Positions 47,251 to 56,207 of a DNA stretch of 64,000 nucleotides are shown here, piece by piece (position 1 is the first letter of the stretch; every line of letters begins with the position of its first letter). The notes below the pieces were generated by a model, which was not told where the DNA came from, made no database searches, and worked only from the letters and a program-made list of their open reading frames with translations. Origin of the DNA: Ruaniaceae bacterium KH17 (GTDB lineage Bacteria > Actinomycetota > Actinomycetes > Actinomycetales > Actinomycetaceae). The translations under genes and the position numbers were made by a program. The DNA lies in assembly GCA_900199505.1 (NCBI GenBank), contig FZQV01000005.1:1-64000 (forward strand), given 5' to 3'.

Positions 47251-48217
47251 GCTTCCGCTGCCGCAGGAGCAGGTAGATGAACACGATGGCGCCCACGATT
47301 CCGAGCACTACGGAGACCGGCACTTCGAACGGCATGATGATCGTGCGGCCAACGAGGTCGCAGAGCGTCACGATTGCGATGCCGAGCAGTGCCACCCAGG
47401 GAAGATTTGAGCGCAGATCGTCTCCACGGATCATCGAGACGATGTTCGGCACGATCAAGCCCAGGAAGGGGAGGGCGCCGACGACGACGGTCACGACTCC
47501 TGTTGCAACAGCCACCAGCGCCGTGCCGAGCAGGACAATCTGGTTGTAGTTCACGCCGACGTTGGTGGCAATGTCTTTGCCGAGTCCAGCGACGGTGAAG
47601 CAATCGGCCGCGATGAAGATCGCTACGGCCACGAGGGCGACGATCCAGAGGTACTCGTAGTTCCCCTTGATGATCGTGGTGAAGCTACCGGCGAACCAGG
47701 TGCCGAGGTTCTGCATCGCGTTGTTGGTGAGGGCGAGGAAGCTTGAGACCGAGCCAACCACGGCTCCGAGCATGATTCCGATGATCGGCACGATGAGAGA
47801 CGATCGGAGCGAGACGCGGCGCAGGAAGACGAAGAAGATCATGGTGCCAACGAAGGCGAGTGTGATAGCGAAGCCCATTCGTAGCGAGATGCTCGCACCG
47901 GGCACATAGATCATGGCGATCAGAAGACCGAGACCTGCCCACTCGGTTGTGCCGGTCGTCGTCGGCTCCACGAAACGGTTCTGCGTGAGCAGTTGCATGA
48001 CGAGGCCGGACATGGCCATGGCCGCGCCCGAAAGCATCAGCGCGACCGTTCGGGGGATGCGGGTCATCGTGAACATCCAGGTTCCGTCGTCCTGGCCGAG
48101 GATGTCGTAGACGCCCGTAAAGAGGGAAATAACGAGCAAGAGCGCCACCCCGAGAATGCCGAAGAGGAGGCTTCGGTCAAAGAGCTTCGGGCGGTGGCGC
48201 GATGGAGCTTGGGTCAT
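47243..48217 (-). CDS. Siderophore ABC transporter permease (FecCD family)
   Basis: The 324-residue permease has multiple hydrophobic segments, with VAGLGKDIATNVGVNYNQIV as the coupling loop and LPFLGLIVPNIVSMIRGDDLR near the end, both typical of BtuC-like permeases. A stem-loop separates it from the binding-protein gene upstream. Confidence 0.9.
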   Translation of the reverse strand: MTQAPSRHRPKLFDRSLLFGILGVALLLVISLFTGVYDILGQDDGTWMFTMTRIPRTVALMLSGAAMAMSGLVMQLLTQNRFVEPTTTGTTEWAGLGLLIAMIYVPGASISLRMGFAITLAFVGTMIFFVFLRRVSLRSSLIVPIIGIMLGAVVGSVSSFLALTNNAMQNLGTWFAGSFTTIIKGNYEYLWIVALVAVAIFIAADCFTVAGLGKDIATNVGVNYNQIVLLGTALVAVATGVVTVVVGALPFLGLIVPNIVSMIRGDDLRSNLPWVALLGIAIVTLCDLVGRTIIMPFEVPVSVVLGIVGAIVFIYLLLRQRKRG

Positions 48218-48238
48218 GTGGACTCGTTCATAGGGATT

Positions 48239-48276
48239 GGTGGTGAGGCCCCGAGTGCCTGAGGGGCCTCACCACC
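48239..48276 (-). other. Intra-operon stem-loop after the binding-protein gene
   Basis: A perfect 14-bp stem (GGTGGTGAGGCCCC and its complement) around a 10-base loop lies between the binding-protein stop and the first permease. No U-tract follows in the direction of transcription. Such structures commonly stabilise the upstream message so more binding protein than permease is made; this role is inferred. Confidence 0.6.
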
Positions 48277-48289
48277 AAGTTACGGGAAG

Positions 48290-49339
48290 CTAGTTCTTCG
48301 CCTCCAAGGCGTCCGCGAAAGCGTTCAGGAACTCCGTGAACGTCTGGATGCCCTCGTTGGTGTACGTGTCCGCCGGCATGTACACGATGTTGCCCTCGGA
48401 GACGGCAGTGGTGTTCTTCAACGGGCCTTCGGTGTCCTCAATCAGCTCGGCCGAGGGGACGTACTCGGGATCGTCTGCGGCCACGGCAGCATCACGGTCC
48501 ATCACGAGGATCCACGTGGGGTTCGAATCGGCGATCGCCTCAACGGAGATCTCGTCTCCCTGGTGGTCATCTGAGCCTTCCTGTGCGAGGGCTGGGGTGA
48601 GTCCGAGCGAATCGAAGGTCCAACCGAGCGTGCGGCCCGTCGTCGGCGCGATGTAGCCGATCGTGCCGCCGGATGTGATGACGCCCATGACCGTGTCCTC
48701 CGGGTTGTAGGCGGCGGCGACGCGAGCGATTGCGGCATCGAATTCGGCGTTCAGAGAGGATGCCTCATCCTGCTTGGCGAAGACGTCACCGAGCACGGTG
48801 ATCTGACGCTTCAGCTCCGCAGTGAAGTCCTCGCCGTCGCGCGGGTCGAGCTCGAGCACGAGCGCATTCGGTGCGTAGGTCTGTAGCTCATCGTGGAACT
48901 GCGTGAAGCGTTGGCCGTTCACGATCAGGTCTGGATCGAGCGGAACGAGTGCCTCGAGATCCGGATCGCCGTGGGTGCCGAGGTCGATGATCGCCTCGTC
49001 GTTCACGTAGCCGACCGTGCTGGGCATCAAGCTCACGGCACCTGCGGCGATCTCAACGCCCCAGTCGTAGAGGGTCTCGAAGGTGCGGTTGTCCGTGGCG
49101 ACCACGGTGGTGGGGGGAACGGCGAGTTCGTGCGTGCCGTTGTTGTCCTCGATCGCCACTGTGCCGGAGGCCGCGTCGTTCGCGTCCTCGGTGGGCTCCT
49201 CAGTCTCTGCGGGGGCGTCGGTCTCTTCGGCGGTCGTAGCCGCCGGTGCGTCGGTGGGGGTCTCATCGGTGCCACCGCAGGCGCTCAGAACGAGCGCGGA
49301 TGCGAGTGCGAGCGAGAGCGCGGCCATCGGCTTGCGCAT
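48290..49339 (-). CDS. Siderophore-binding lipoprotein (YclQ/CeuE-like)
   Basis: The 349-residue lipoprotein has lipobox LSAC (Cys21), an acidic Thr/Glu/Ala linker (about 24-60) and a Fe-B12-type periplasmic binding fold. It delivers iron-siderophore to the permeases; the catecholate-type ligand is inferred from similarity of the set to YclNOPQ. AGGAGAAACCC precedes the ATG. An IdeR-like box lies 44 bases upstream. Confidence 0.9.
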   Translation of the reverse strand: MRKPMAALSLALASALVLSACGGTDETPTDAPAATTAEETDAPAETEEPTEDANDAASGTVAIEDNNGTHELAVPPTTVVATDNRTFETLYDWGVEIAAGAVSLMPSTVGYVNDEAIIDLGTHGDPDLEALVPLDPDLIVNGQRFTQFHDELQTYAPNALVLELDPRDGEDFTAELKRQITVLGDVFAKQDEASSLNAEFDAAIARVAAAYNPEDTVMGVITSGGTIGYIAPTTGRTLGWTFDSLGLTPALAQEGSDDHQGDEISVEAIADSNPTWILVMDRDAAVAADDPEYVPSAELIEDTEGPLKNTTAVSEGNIVYMPADTYTNEGIQTFTEFLNAFADALEAKN

Positions 49340-49382
49340 GGGTTTCTCCTGGTTTCGTATTGTCGCTGCGTGGTGTGAGCAG

Positions 49383-49401
49383 TAAGGAAAGGCTTACCTG
49401 A
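49383..49401 (-). promoter_or_regulatory. IdeR/DtxR-type iron box
   Basis: On the minus strand the 19 bases read TCAGGTAAGCCTTTCCTTA, matching the consensus TWAGGTWAGSCTWACCTWA at 17 of 19 positions. The site lies just upstream of the siderophore-binding-protein gene and should repress the operon when iron is plentiful. Confidence 0.75.
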
Positions 49402-49504
49402 CCCAATAGGAAACAGTAAGCGATCGTAATTCAGATGTCCAATAACGTGACAAGAGTGGCACGTTAATCGCGTTGTGCGCTGAGATGCACGTAGCCTGAG
49501 GGGT

Positions 49505-49864
49505 ATGAGACAGGCGACCGTCATCGTGATTGGTGCGGGACAGGCCGGGCTTTCGGCCGGCTACCACCTAGCTCGGCGTGGCTTTGTGAGCGCGCTCGAG
49601 GATCCCGAATCGGAGCGTTCGTTTGTGATGCTCGACGGCGATCGTGGACCTGGTGGCGCATGGCAGCATCGCTGGGAGTCGCTCCGGATGGAGACGGTGA
49701 ATGGCATCTTCGATCTCCCGGGGTTCCCGAAGCCGACCATCGACTCGGCCGCGCCCAGTCGTGTGAGGGCGCGGCCGAAGGCTAGGCGCGCAGGATCTTC
49801 TCCATCTTTCGGCCCTTGGCGAGCTCGTCGACGACCTTGTCCATGTACCGAATCTGCTGCATGA
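49505..49864 (+). pseudogene. Truncated FAD-dependent oxidoreductase
   Basis: The frame opens with a dinucleotide-binding motif (VIVIGAGQAGLSAGYHLARRG) and continues with flavoprotein monooxygenase-like sequence (GGAWQHRWESLRMETVNGIFDLPGFPKP) to about residue 80. There similarity-like sequence stops at the terminator hairpin (49745-49778), and the rest reads through the end of the DUF2200 gene in a wrong frame. Whole proteins of this type are about 350-400 residues. The gene is a 5' remnant after a deletion. Confidence 0.7.
49745..49778 (-). terminator. Terminator hairpin after the DUF2200 gene
   Basis: A perfect 12-bp GC-rich stem (TCGGCCGCGCCC and its complement) with a 10-base loop starts a few bases beyond the DUF2200 stop. 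It lacks a long U-tract. It marks the point where the truncated flavoprotein gene loses its reading. Confidence 0.65.
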
Positions 49865-50126
49865 GCGGATCCTCGATCTCCTCCACGCGCACCCCACAGA
49901 TCATCCCCGTGATGAGGGAAGCGTTTGGGTTGAGATCGGCGTCGGCAAAGAACTCCTGCAGTGTGGTGCCATCTTTGGTGCGCTGGCCCAGGGCGGCGTC
50001 ATCATAGCCGGTGAGCCAGGAGAGGACCTCGACCAGCTCGCGTTCCGTCCGGCCCTTGTTCACCACTTTTGTGACATAGTGCGGATAGATCGAGCCGAAG
50101 GACATTGCAAAGACGCGCGCGTTCAT
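49782..50126 (-). CDS. DUF2200 family protein
   Basis: The 114-residue protein begins MNARVFAMSFGSIYPHYVTKV and includes GRTERELVEVLSWLTGYD, matching the DUF2200 family of small cytosolic proteins of unknown function. The ATG at 50126 gives the usual family start although the frame is open further. Confidence 0.8.
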   Translation of the reverse strand: MNARVFAMSFGSIYPHYVTKVVNKGRTERELVEVLSWLTGYDDAALGQRTKDGTTLQEFFADADLNPNASLITGMICGVRVEEIEDPLMQQIRYMDKVVDELAKGRKMEKILRA

Positions 50127-50208
50127 TCCGCGAGCATACGCGCCAGGAGGTAGGCGCGCATACGGGACTTCGCTCCTAAATCGCGCGCTCGGTGCTCGGT
50201 AGCATGGG

Positions 50209-50652
50209 GTGGTGGAGAGATTGTCGGTAGCTGGCCGTGCCCGCATGGCGCGGTGTTTGCCGAGCCTGCTCGCGCTGATCGCGATCGTGGCGCTCTTCGC
50301 GATGAGTGGGCTCAGCACGCATAGCTCGACGGCTGGACACTCCACGATCACGTGGGCGCACGTCGAGAGTTTTGTCGCGGACGTTCCGGTTGGTCGTTGT
50401 TGTGCGGACGTAGCGGAGGCGCCGAACCAAGGCACCACGCAGGTGGCCGCCTCTCATTCCGGCGGCGATCATGGACTCTTGGCAGCGTTGTGTGCCTTCG
50501 CGGTGTTCTTCGTTCTACTGGTGGTGGGTGCAACGCACCTTGATCCAGCGGTTCGTTGGATCAGACGAGATGTGGCTCGGATTATTCCGTATACGGTTTC
50601 CGCCGCGCTACCCACTGCGTCGCTCAGCGTTCTTTGCGTTAGTCGTACGTGA
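50209..50652 (+). CDS. Small membrane protein upstream of cueP (DUF6153-like)
   Basis: The 147-residue protein has an N-terminal membrane segment (LLALIAIVALFAMSGL), an external part with His and Cys (HSTITWAHVESF, GRCCADV, SHSGGDHG), and a second membrane segment (LLAALCAFAVFFVLLVVG). It precedes cueP by 62 bases. The layout recalls the actinobacterial DUF6153 family; assignment is tentative, and a metal-related role is inferred from the neighbour and the Cys/His pairs. Confidence 0.55.
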   Translation: MVERLSVAGRARMARCLPSLLALIAIVALFAMSGLSTHSSTAGHSTITWAHVESFVADVPVGRCCADVAEAPNQGTTQVAASHSGGDHGLLAALCAFAVFFVLLVVGATHLDPAVRWIRRDVARIIPYTVSAALPTASLSVLCVSRT

Positions 50653-50714
50653 GCGGCCCGCCGCCGCCGCGGCACCGCATCACACCCTTAACGACTAAGA
50701 GAAAGAACCAACCC

Positions 50715-51311
50715 ATGCGAAAGACCTATGTCATCCCTGTCATCGCCCTCTCCACGGTGCTCGCACTGAGTGGCTGTGCGGCGCAGGAGTCCACTGCTCC
50801 CTCAGAGGCGCCCACCACTGCCGGAGGCGAGATCCTACTCGAGCACGGCTTCGCCGATTCGGACGTGGTCTCAGTGATCGCCGCGCTGGATCAGCTTCCC
50901 CGCGATGACCGCCCTTCGAACGTGGTGGCCTCGATCCGGCCGAACGAACTCCTGCTGGCCGACGACACCGGCCGAGAGGAGTCCATGCCGATGCCCGACG
51001 ACGCCTTCTATGTCTCGTTCGCGCCATACGTGTCGCAGACCCACCCCTGCCACTTCCACAGCCTCACCACCTGCACGGGCGAACTCGCAAACACCGAGAT
51101 CGAGCTGACGGTCACGAATGACACCGATGGCTCGGTACTCGTTGACGAGCTTGTGACCACCTACGACAACGGCTTCTACGGGCTCTGGTTGCCGCGCGGT
51201 ATCGACGCCACGATCGAGGTCTCGATGGACGGCATGACCGCTGCAACGCCGGTCAGTACCTCCGGTGACGAGGATGCGACCTGCATCACCGAGCCGCTGC
51301 AGTTGCGGTAG
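50715..51311 (+). CDS. CueP-like copper-binding lipoprotein
   Basis: The 198-residue protein has lipobox ALSGC (Cys21) and the CueP domain: FYVSFAPYVSQTHPCHFHSLTTCTGELANTEIE, TTYDNGFYGLWLPRGIDATIEV, and a final DEDATCITEPLQL. Three conserved cysteines and the nearby histidines match the copper site of Salmonella CueP, which binds periplasmic copper and supplies SodCII. Here the lipid anchor should hold it outside the membrane. The ATG at 50715 is chosen for the signal peptide. Confidence 0.85.
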   Translation: MRKTYVIPVIALSTVLALSGCAAQESTAPSEAPTTAGGEILLEHGFADSDVVSVIAALDQLPRDDRPSNVVASIRPNELLLADDTGREESMPMPDDAFYVSFAPYVSQTHPCHFHSLTTCTGELANTEIELTVTNDTDGSVLVDELVTTYDNGFYGLWLPRGIDATIEVSMDGMTAATPVSTSGDEDATCITEPLQLR

Positions 51312-51362
51312 GAGTTGGAAGCGAGATAGCTTCGCGGTCATCCCTTCTCATAGTGTGTTCAC

Positions 51363-52217
51363 ATGAGAACCCTTCGAAACAAGATGACCGCGGGAGCCGC
51401 AGCGCTCCTCCTCGCGACCCTCGGACTGGCCGCGTGCAGCTCCGACGATACTGAGTCAGGCACACCGGAGACCGGAGCCCCTGCTGCGACAGAGACGGGT
51501 TCTGCTGACGAGACCGAAGGCGTGGAGGCGGAGGAGCCCGACGCGCCCGCGGGAGGTGAGGCACTCACCTTGGAGGACTTCGGGGCGCGTATCGCGGCGG
51601 CGCAGCTCGCCGCAGAGACGGTGCACGTGGTGCAGTCGAGCACCGCGACTGAGGGCGGAACCATGGAGGGCGACATGCGCCTGAGCGGTGACGGCGATGT
51701 TGCACTGCTGACCACCTCGACTCTGCCCGATGGCACCGAGCAGAAGATGCTGCTCGTCGATGGCGTCATCTACATGTTTGGTGGCGAGGCTGCTGGCAAC
51801 AAGTGGGTGAGTTTCGGCAGCAGCGATGGTGACGACGACAGTGAGCTCACCGATTCCTTTGCACCAGAGGATCCGCAGGAGCAGATTGAGGCGATGCAGG
51901 ATGCCATCATCGAGTTCACCACCGAGGAGAATGCCGAAACGATCGATGGCGTCAGCACCACCAAGCTGACGATGGTCCTTGACACGCTGACTCTCATGGG
52001 CGAATCGGGACAGGAGATGATCGACGGCGGCTACATGGACGAGACCATCACGACCGAGATGTGGGTGGGGCCGGATGACCTGCCGCGCCGCCAAGTGCAG
52101 ACCGTTGCCGGGGTGACCTCCACGACGGAGTACAGCCGTTGGGGAGAGCCGGTAGACATTGCGGCGCCGAACCCGGATGACGTGATCGAACTCAGCGATC
52201 TCATGCAACGGCAATAG
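51363..52217 (+). CDS. LppX/LprG-like lipoprotein
   Basis: The 284-residue protein has lipobox LAAC (Cys25), an acidic linker (about 28-70), and a domain resembling LppX_LprAFG: AETVHVVQSSTATEGGTMEGDMRLSGDG, LLVDGVIYMFGG and TTEMWVGPDDLPRRQVQTV. In mycobacteria these bind and carry lipids across the envelope. It ends at a strong bidirectional terminator. Confidence 0.75.
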   Translation: MRTLRNKMTAGAAALLLATLGLAACSSDDTESGTPETGAPAATETGSADETEGVEAEEPDAPAGGEALTLEDFGARIAAAQLAAETVHVVQSSTATEGGTMEGDMRLSGDGDVALLTTSTLPDGTEQKMLLVDGVIYMFGGEAAGNKWVSFGSSDGDDDSELTDSFAPEDPQEQIEAMQDAIIEFTTEENAETIDGVSTTKLTMVLDTLTLMGESGQEMIDGGYMDETITTEMWVGPDDLPRRQVQTVAGVTSTTEYSRWGEPVDIAAPNPDDVIELSDLMQRQ

Positions 52218-52230
52218 CGAAGACAGGAGA

Positions 52231-52263
52231 GTGTGGGGCCCGGCCAAAGGCCGGGCCCCACAC
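52231..52263. terminator. Bidirectional terminator
   Basis: A perfect 15-bp stem (GTGTGGGGCCCGGCC and its complement) with an AAA loop separates the lipoprotein gene from the convergent gabD operon. Confidence 0.85.
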
Positions 52264-52269
52264 TGCCGT

Positions 52270-53724
52270 CTAGGTGGCGATTCCGACGTACTTGATCTCC
52301 AGGTACTCGTCGAGTCCTTCGTGTGAACCCTCGCGACCGAGCCCGGACATCTTGACCCCGCCGAATGGTGCGGCTGGGTTCGAGACGAGACCCGTATTGA
52401 GTCCCACCATGCCCGACTCGAGTTGTTCGACGGCCGTGATTCCCCGCGCGCTATCCCGCGAGTACACGTACGCCATCAGCCCGAACTCGGTCTGGTTGGC
52501 CAGCGCGATCGCCTCTTCGTCGCTGTCGACGCGAATCAGAGGTGCGACCGGGCCGAAAATCTCCTCGTTCAGGACTCGCGCCTCCGGCGTCACGTCGGCG
52601 ATCACGGTGGGCGCGAAGAAGTACCCCGCACCCTCCACCGCAGCGCCACCGGTGTACACCTTCCCCCCTGTGGCGACGGCGTCGTCCACGAGGCTCGATA
52701 CCTTCGCCACCGCGTCCGCATCGATCAGCGGGCCAAGCGTGGTGCCCTCGTTCAGCCCCGGCCCGACAACGATCGCCTCGGTGGCGGCCACGAGCTTGTC
52801 CCGGAACTCGTCGTAGACGTCCGTATGTACGAAGAACCGATTGGCCGCCGTACAGGCCTCGCCATTGTTGCGATACTTCGCCACCATTGCGCCCGCCACT
52901 GCGGCATCGATGTCCGCATCCGCGAGCACCACGAAGGGTGCATTGCCACCGAGCTCCATCGAGGTACGAAGGACGGACTTCGCCGCGCTCTCGAGGAGCC
53001 GAACGCCCACCTCGGTGGAACCTGTGAAGGTCAGCTTGCGCAGCCTCGGATCGGCGAAAATGGGAGCCGAGACGGCACCTGAACTTGATGTCACGATGCA
53101 GTTGACGACGCCGTTGGGCAGGCCCGCGTCCTTGAACGTTTGCATCAGATAGAGCATTGTGAGCGGCGTGAGCGCGGCAGGCTTGATCACCACGGTGCAA
53201 CCTGCGGCGAGGGCAGGGGCGATCTTTCGCGTGCCCATCGCGAGCGGGAAGTTCCACGGCGTGATGGCGTAGACGGGCCCAACGGGCTGCTTCATGGTGA
53301 GGAGTCGGTTGCCACCAGCCGGTGCCACGGACCAGCGCCCCTCGATCCGGCACGCCTCCTCCGAGAACCAGCGGATGAACTCCGCGCCGTACGCCACCTC
53401 ACCATAGGCCTCCGTAAGCGGCTTGCCCATTTCGAGCGTCATCAGAGCAGCAAAAGCGTCCTTGCGTTCGATGACGAGCTCGAAGGTACGGCGGAGGAGC
53501 TCCGCCCGCTCGCGTGCAGGGGTCGCCGCCCACGCGGGTCCCGCGGCGCAGGCGGCGTCGAGTGCCGCCTGCCCGTGTTCGGGTGATGCGTCCGAGACCG
53601 TTGCGATGACCTCGCCGGTGGCCGGATTCTCGACGTCAAGTGTGGCGCCCGTCTCCACGAATGCGCCGCCGATGAACTGGCCGGTCGGAACGCTCGCAAG
53701 AACGTCTGCGATATTGATACTCAT
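52270..53724 (-). CDS. gabD: Succinate-semialdehyde dehydrogenase
   Basis: The 484-residue aldehyde dehydrogenase oxidises succinic semialdehyde to succinate. MELGGNAPFVVL carries the catalytic glutamate and NNGEACTAANRFFV the catalytic cysteine; AITPWNFPLAMGTRKIAPALAAG is the cofactor loop. GabD-type rather than betaine-type by overall motifs. Last gene of the lactonase operon, overlapping the ADH stop by four bases; the operon context supports GHB-derived succinic semialdehyde as substrate. Confidence 0.9.
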   Translation of the reverse strand: MSINIADVLASVPTGQFIGGAFVETGATLDVENPATGEVIATVSDASPEHGQAALDAACAAGPAWAATPARERAELLRRTFELVIERKDAFAALMTLEMGKPLTEAYGEVAYGAEFIRWFSEEACRIEGRWSVAPAGGNRLLTMKQPVGPVYAITPWNFPLAMGTRKIAPALAAGCTVVIKPAALTPLTMLYLMQTFKDAGLPNGVVNCIVTSSSGAVSAPIFADPRLRKLTFTGSTEVGVRLLESAAKSVLRTSMELGGNAPFVVLADADIDAAVAGAMVAKYRNNGEACTAANRFFVHTDVYDEFRDKLVAATEAIVVGPGLNEGTTLGPLIDADAVAKVSSLVDDAVATGGKVYTGGAAVEGAGYFFAPTVIADVTPEARVLNEEIFGPVAPLIRVDSDEEAIALANQTEFGLMAYVYSRDSARGITAVEQLESGMVGLNTGLVSNPAAPFGGVKMSGLGREGSHEGLDEYLEIKYVGIAT

Positions 53725-54854
53725 TGAACTGCCTCCTTATCGAACACGATGACCTGGCGAATCGCCTGGCCAGCCGCGAGCTGATCCATTGCGCCGTTGA
53801 TCTCGTCAAGCGTGATCCGCGAGGAGATCAGCTTCTCGACCGGTAGCGTGCCATCGCGCCACATTTGGGCGTATTTCGGGATGTCCCGGGCGGGAACTGC
53901 GGAGCCCAAGTAGGAGCCGATGATCGTGCGCGCCTCTGCGGTAATCGTGAGGGGGCTGATCTCGGAGAGGGCCGTGGGGGCAGGCAGACCAACGGTGACG
54001 GTGCGGCCGCCCACTGCGGTTGCCTTGAATGCGGTTTCGAAGGCACGCGGGTGGCCCGCACACTCGACCACATGAGTCGCCTTGATGCCCTGCTCGGCCA
54101 CTTCCTGTGGCGTGTAAGCGTCGGTGGCGCCCCATTCGCGGGCGAGCTCGAGCTTCGAATCCAAGGCATCAACGGCGATCACATCGCCCTTGCCGAGACT
54201 GATCGCCGTGAGTAGCGCGGCCATCCCGACGCCGCCCAGGCCCACAATCATGACCGAGTCACCATCCCTGGGGGCTGCCGCGTTGAGAACGGCGCCTCCT
54301 CCCGTCAGCACCGCACACCCAAGCACGGCGGCGATGTCCGCCGGGACATCGTTTCCGACCGGCACGGCCGAGGCGCGGTTGACGACGGCGTAGGTCGCAA
54401 AGCCGGAGACGCCCAGGTGGTGGTAGATCTCCTCACTCCCGTCCTCCGTCTGCCTGTGCAGGAGCTTTCGATCGCCGAGCAATACCCCTGCATTGTTGGC
54501 GGCGGATCCTGGTGTGCAGGGGAGCCGGCCATCTTCCGCGCAGTTTGCGCATTCCTCACACCTGGGAAGGAAGCACATAACGACGCGGTCGCCCACGTTG
54601 ACGTCATCGACGCCCTCTCCGAGTTGCTCGACGATGCCGGCGGACTCGTGGCCGAGCAACATTGGGACGGGCCGGACACGGTTGCCATCGACGACGGACA
54701 AGTCCGAGTGGCAGAGCCCTGCCGCCTCGATCCGCACGAGGATCTCACCAGGGCCCGGCGGATCGAGCTCTATCTCGCTGATCGTGATCGGCGCCGAATC
54801 CGCGTACGGCTTCGCGCGCCCGATCTCTTCGAGTACTGCGCCACGGATCTTCAT
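53721..54854 (-). CDS. Zinc-dependent alcohol dehydrogenase
   Basis: The 377-residue medium-chain dehydrogenase has catalytic zinc ligands in AGLCHSDLSV and LLGHESAGIVE, a structural zinc loop (CEECANCAEDGRLPC, four cysteines), and the NAD-binding GLGGVGMAAL. The class is close to class III/long-type ADHs. In this operon it most likely oxidises gamma-hydroxybutyrate to succinic semialdehyde. It overlaps both neighbours by four bases. Confidence 0.88.
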   Translation of the reverse strand: MKIRGAVLEEIGRAKPYADSAPITISEIELDPPGPGEILVRIEAAGLCHSDLSVVDGNRVRPVPMLLGHESAGIVEQLGEGVDDVNVGDRVVMCFLPRCEECANCAEDGRLPCTPGSAANNAGVLLGDRKLLHRQTEDGSEEIYHHLGVSGFATYAVVNRASAVPVGNDVPADIAAVLGCAVLTGGGAVLNAAAPRDGDSVMIVGLGGVGMAALLTAISLGKGDVIAVDALDSKLELAREWGATDAYTPQEVAEQGIKATHVVECAGHPRAFETAFKATAVGGRTVTVGLPAPTALSEISPLTITAEARTIIGSYLGSAVPARDIPKYAQMWRDGTLPVEKLISSRITLDEINGAMDQLAAGQAIRQVIVFDKEAVQ

Positions 54855-55261
54855 GCTGTGGCCTCCTTTTTTGGGGTGGGGGAGGAGAAGGTGGCGGCCG
54901 AGACGGCCGCAGAGAGTTCATCGCCTGCCTTCAGTGGGGCGCCAGCGAAGGCTCCCTCATGGGCGAGGACGGGCCGGCGATCGCCGGCCAGCTCGGGGTA
55001 CTTCTCTTCCAAGCGTTCCCGGTTCACCATGGTGCGATGCCAGTGGCGGACCGTCTCCGGATCACCGCCACGGATTCCGCGCCAGCTGTTGGGCATGTCA
55101 TCGCGAGATGATCCGGCGCTCGCGCGGCCTCCGATGTTCAGGCGGCTGGGCGTGCGGCGCGTCGCCGCGCCGCAGGTGCACGCCGGATTCTCAGCATTCA
55201 TGGACCGAAGAGCCGCTTCGAAGCGGTGGCCTTCGGTGCAGGCAAAGTCGTAGAGGATCAT
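54851..55261 (-). CDS. FmdB-type zinc-ribbon protein
   Basis: The 136-residue protein begins [16 protein letters not shown] and has NPACTCGAATRR, the FmdB/DUF1178-like pattern of a small zinc ribbon. The rest is hydrophilic and contains HWHRTMVNRERLEEKYPELAG. A FmdB-type gene within a formamidase operon gave the family its name; the role, regulatory or in metal supply, is unknown. Its start overlaps the lactonase stop and its end overlaps the ADH start. Confidence 0.7.
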   Translation of the reverse strand: MILYDFACTEGHRFEAALRSMNAENPACTCGAATRRTPSRLNIGGRASAGSSRDDMPNSWRGIRGGDPETVRHWHRTMVNRERLEEKYPELAGDRRPVLAHEGAFAGAPLKAGDELSAAVSAATFSSPTPKKEATA

Positions 55262-56073
55262 CAGGCGTAGAACCCGTTCGGGGCGAGGGTGAGGCCCTTG
55301 CGCTGCTCGGAGTCGTGACCGAAGATCATTTCCGCGCCGGTCGCCTGCTGAATCGCACGAAGCTTCTCAACGGACTCGAGCCAGCCAACGGAGTCCCACA
55401 CGATGCCGGCCCCGATCGCGGGCGGACCGTAGCTGGCACTGAGGTAGACGGCGTCGGAGGTGAAGATCTTGGTCCCGGACTCGGGGAGATCGACTCGCAG
55501 ACTCATGGTGCCCCAGGTGTGGCCCGGAGTGGAGATCACGGACACGCCCGGCACGATCTCCTGATCGCCGTGGACCGCTTCGATATTGAGGCCGGCGAAG
55601 TCCGAGACGATGTGGGCGCCCTTTGAGTAGCCCTCGATCGTCTTCACGCCCTCGATTTCATCGGACTGGGCGAGGATCCGGGTGCGGCCGTTGTCGAACA
55701 TCTTGGCGTTGGCGGCGTGATCGAAGTGGAGGTGGCTGAGCACGAGGATGTCGATGTCATCCGTGGTGAGCTCAAGATCGGCGAGGGCCGTGTCCAGGTA
55801 TCCGGGGCCCGCCGGGTCCTCTTGGACGGGGAAGAAGTCGTGGAAGCCGGTGGGGGCCCAGCGCTGCTCCCAATCGCGTGGAACGCCGGTATCCCACAAG
55901 ATCTTTGCGTCAGGTGTCTCGACGAGCACCGCATGGGTGGGGCACTCGCCCCAGGCGGCCGGCTTGTCCTTGTGGTGCCGATCGGTGATGGTGTTTCCGG
56001 CTTGGAGAAGCAACCAGGTGTGGTCACACTCCATAACGCCGGTGGACAGGATGTGGAGCTTCATGTCTGACAT
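55261..56073 (-). CDS. MBL-fold lactonase (AttM/AiiA-like)
   Basis: The 270-residue metallo-beta-lactamase-fold enzyme has [13 protein letters not shown] (HxHxDH, about 111-116), [12 protein letters not shown] and [12 protein letters not shown] with the third metal ligand, and a distal GHDSEQ histidine. The layout matches N-acyl homoserine lactonases such as AttM/BlcC. With the downstream ADH and SSADH, gamma-butyrolactone-type lactones are the most likely substrate; AHL cleavage may be secondary. ATG 56073 has AAAGGG upstream. First gene of the operon. Confidence 0.85.
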   Translation of the reverse strand: MSDMKLHILSTGVMECDHTWLLLQAGNTITDRHHKDKPAAWGECPTHAVLVETPDAKILWDTGVPRDWEQRWAPTGFHDFFPVQEDPAGPGYLDTALADLELTTDDIDILVLSHLHFDHAANAKMFDNGRTRILAQSDEIEGVKTIEGYSKGAHIVSDFAGLNIEAVHGDQEIVPGVSVISTPGHTWGTMSLRVDLPESGTKIFTSDAVYLSASYGPPAIGAGIVWDSVGWLESVEKLRAIQQATGAEMIFGHDSEQRKGLTLAPNGFYA

Positions 56074-56207
56074 GACGGGCCCTTTCTTCGTCGGAAGGCT
56101 GTCCTCCCAACTTAGGATCGGGACCAATGTCCTATCAATATCAATGCGCGCCATAGGCTGGGCTACTGGGTGGCATATAGTTACATATCGCGATGGAGGT
56201 GGTACGT

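Noticed and set aside
55261-56073. Lactonase as a dedicated quorum-quenching enzyme only
   Set aside because: The coupled ADH and SSADH genes make a catabolic lactone pathway the better reading; AHL cleavage remains possible as a side activity.
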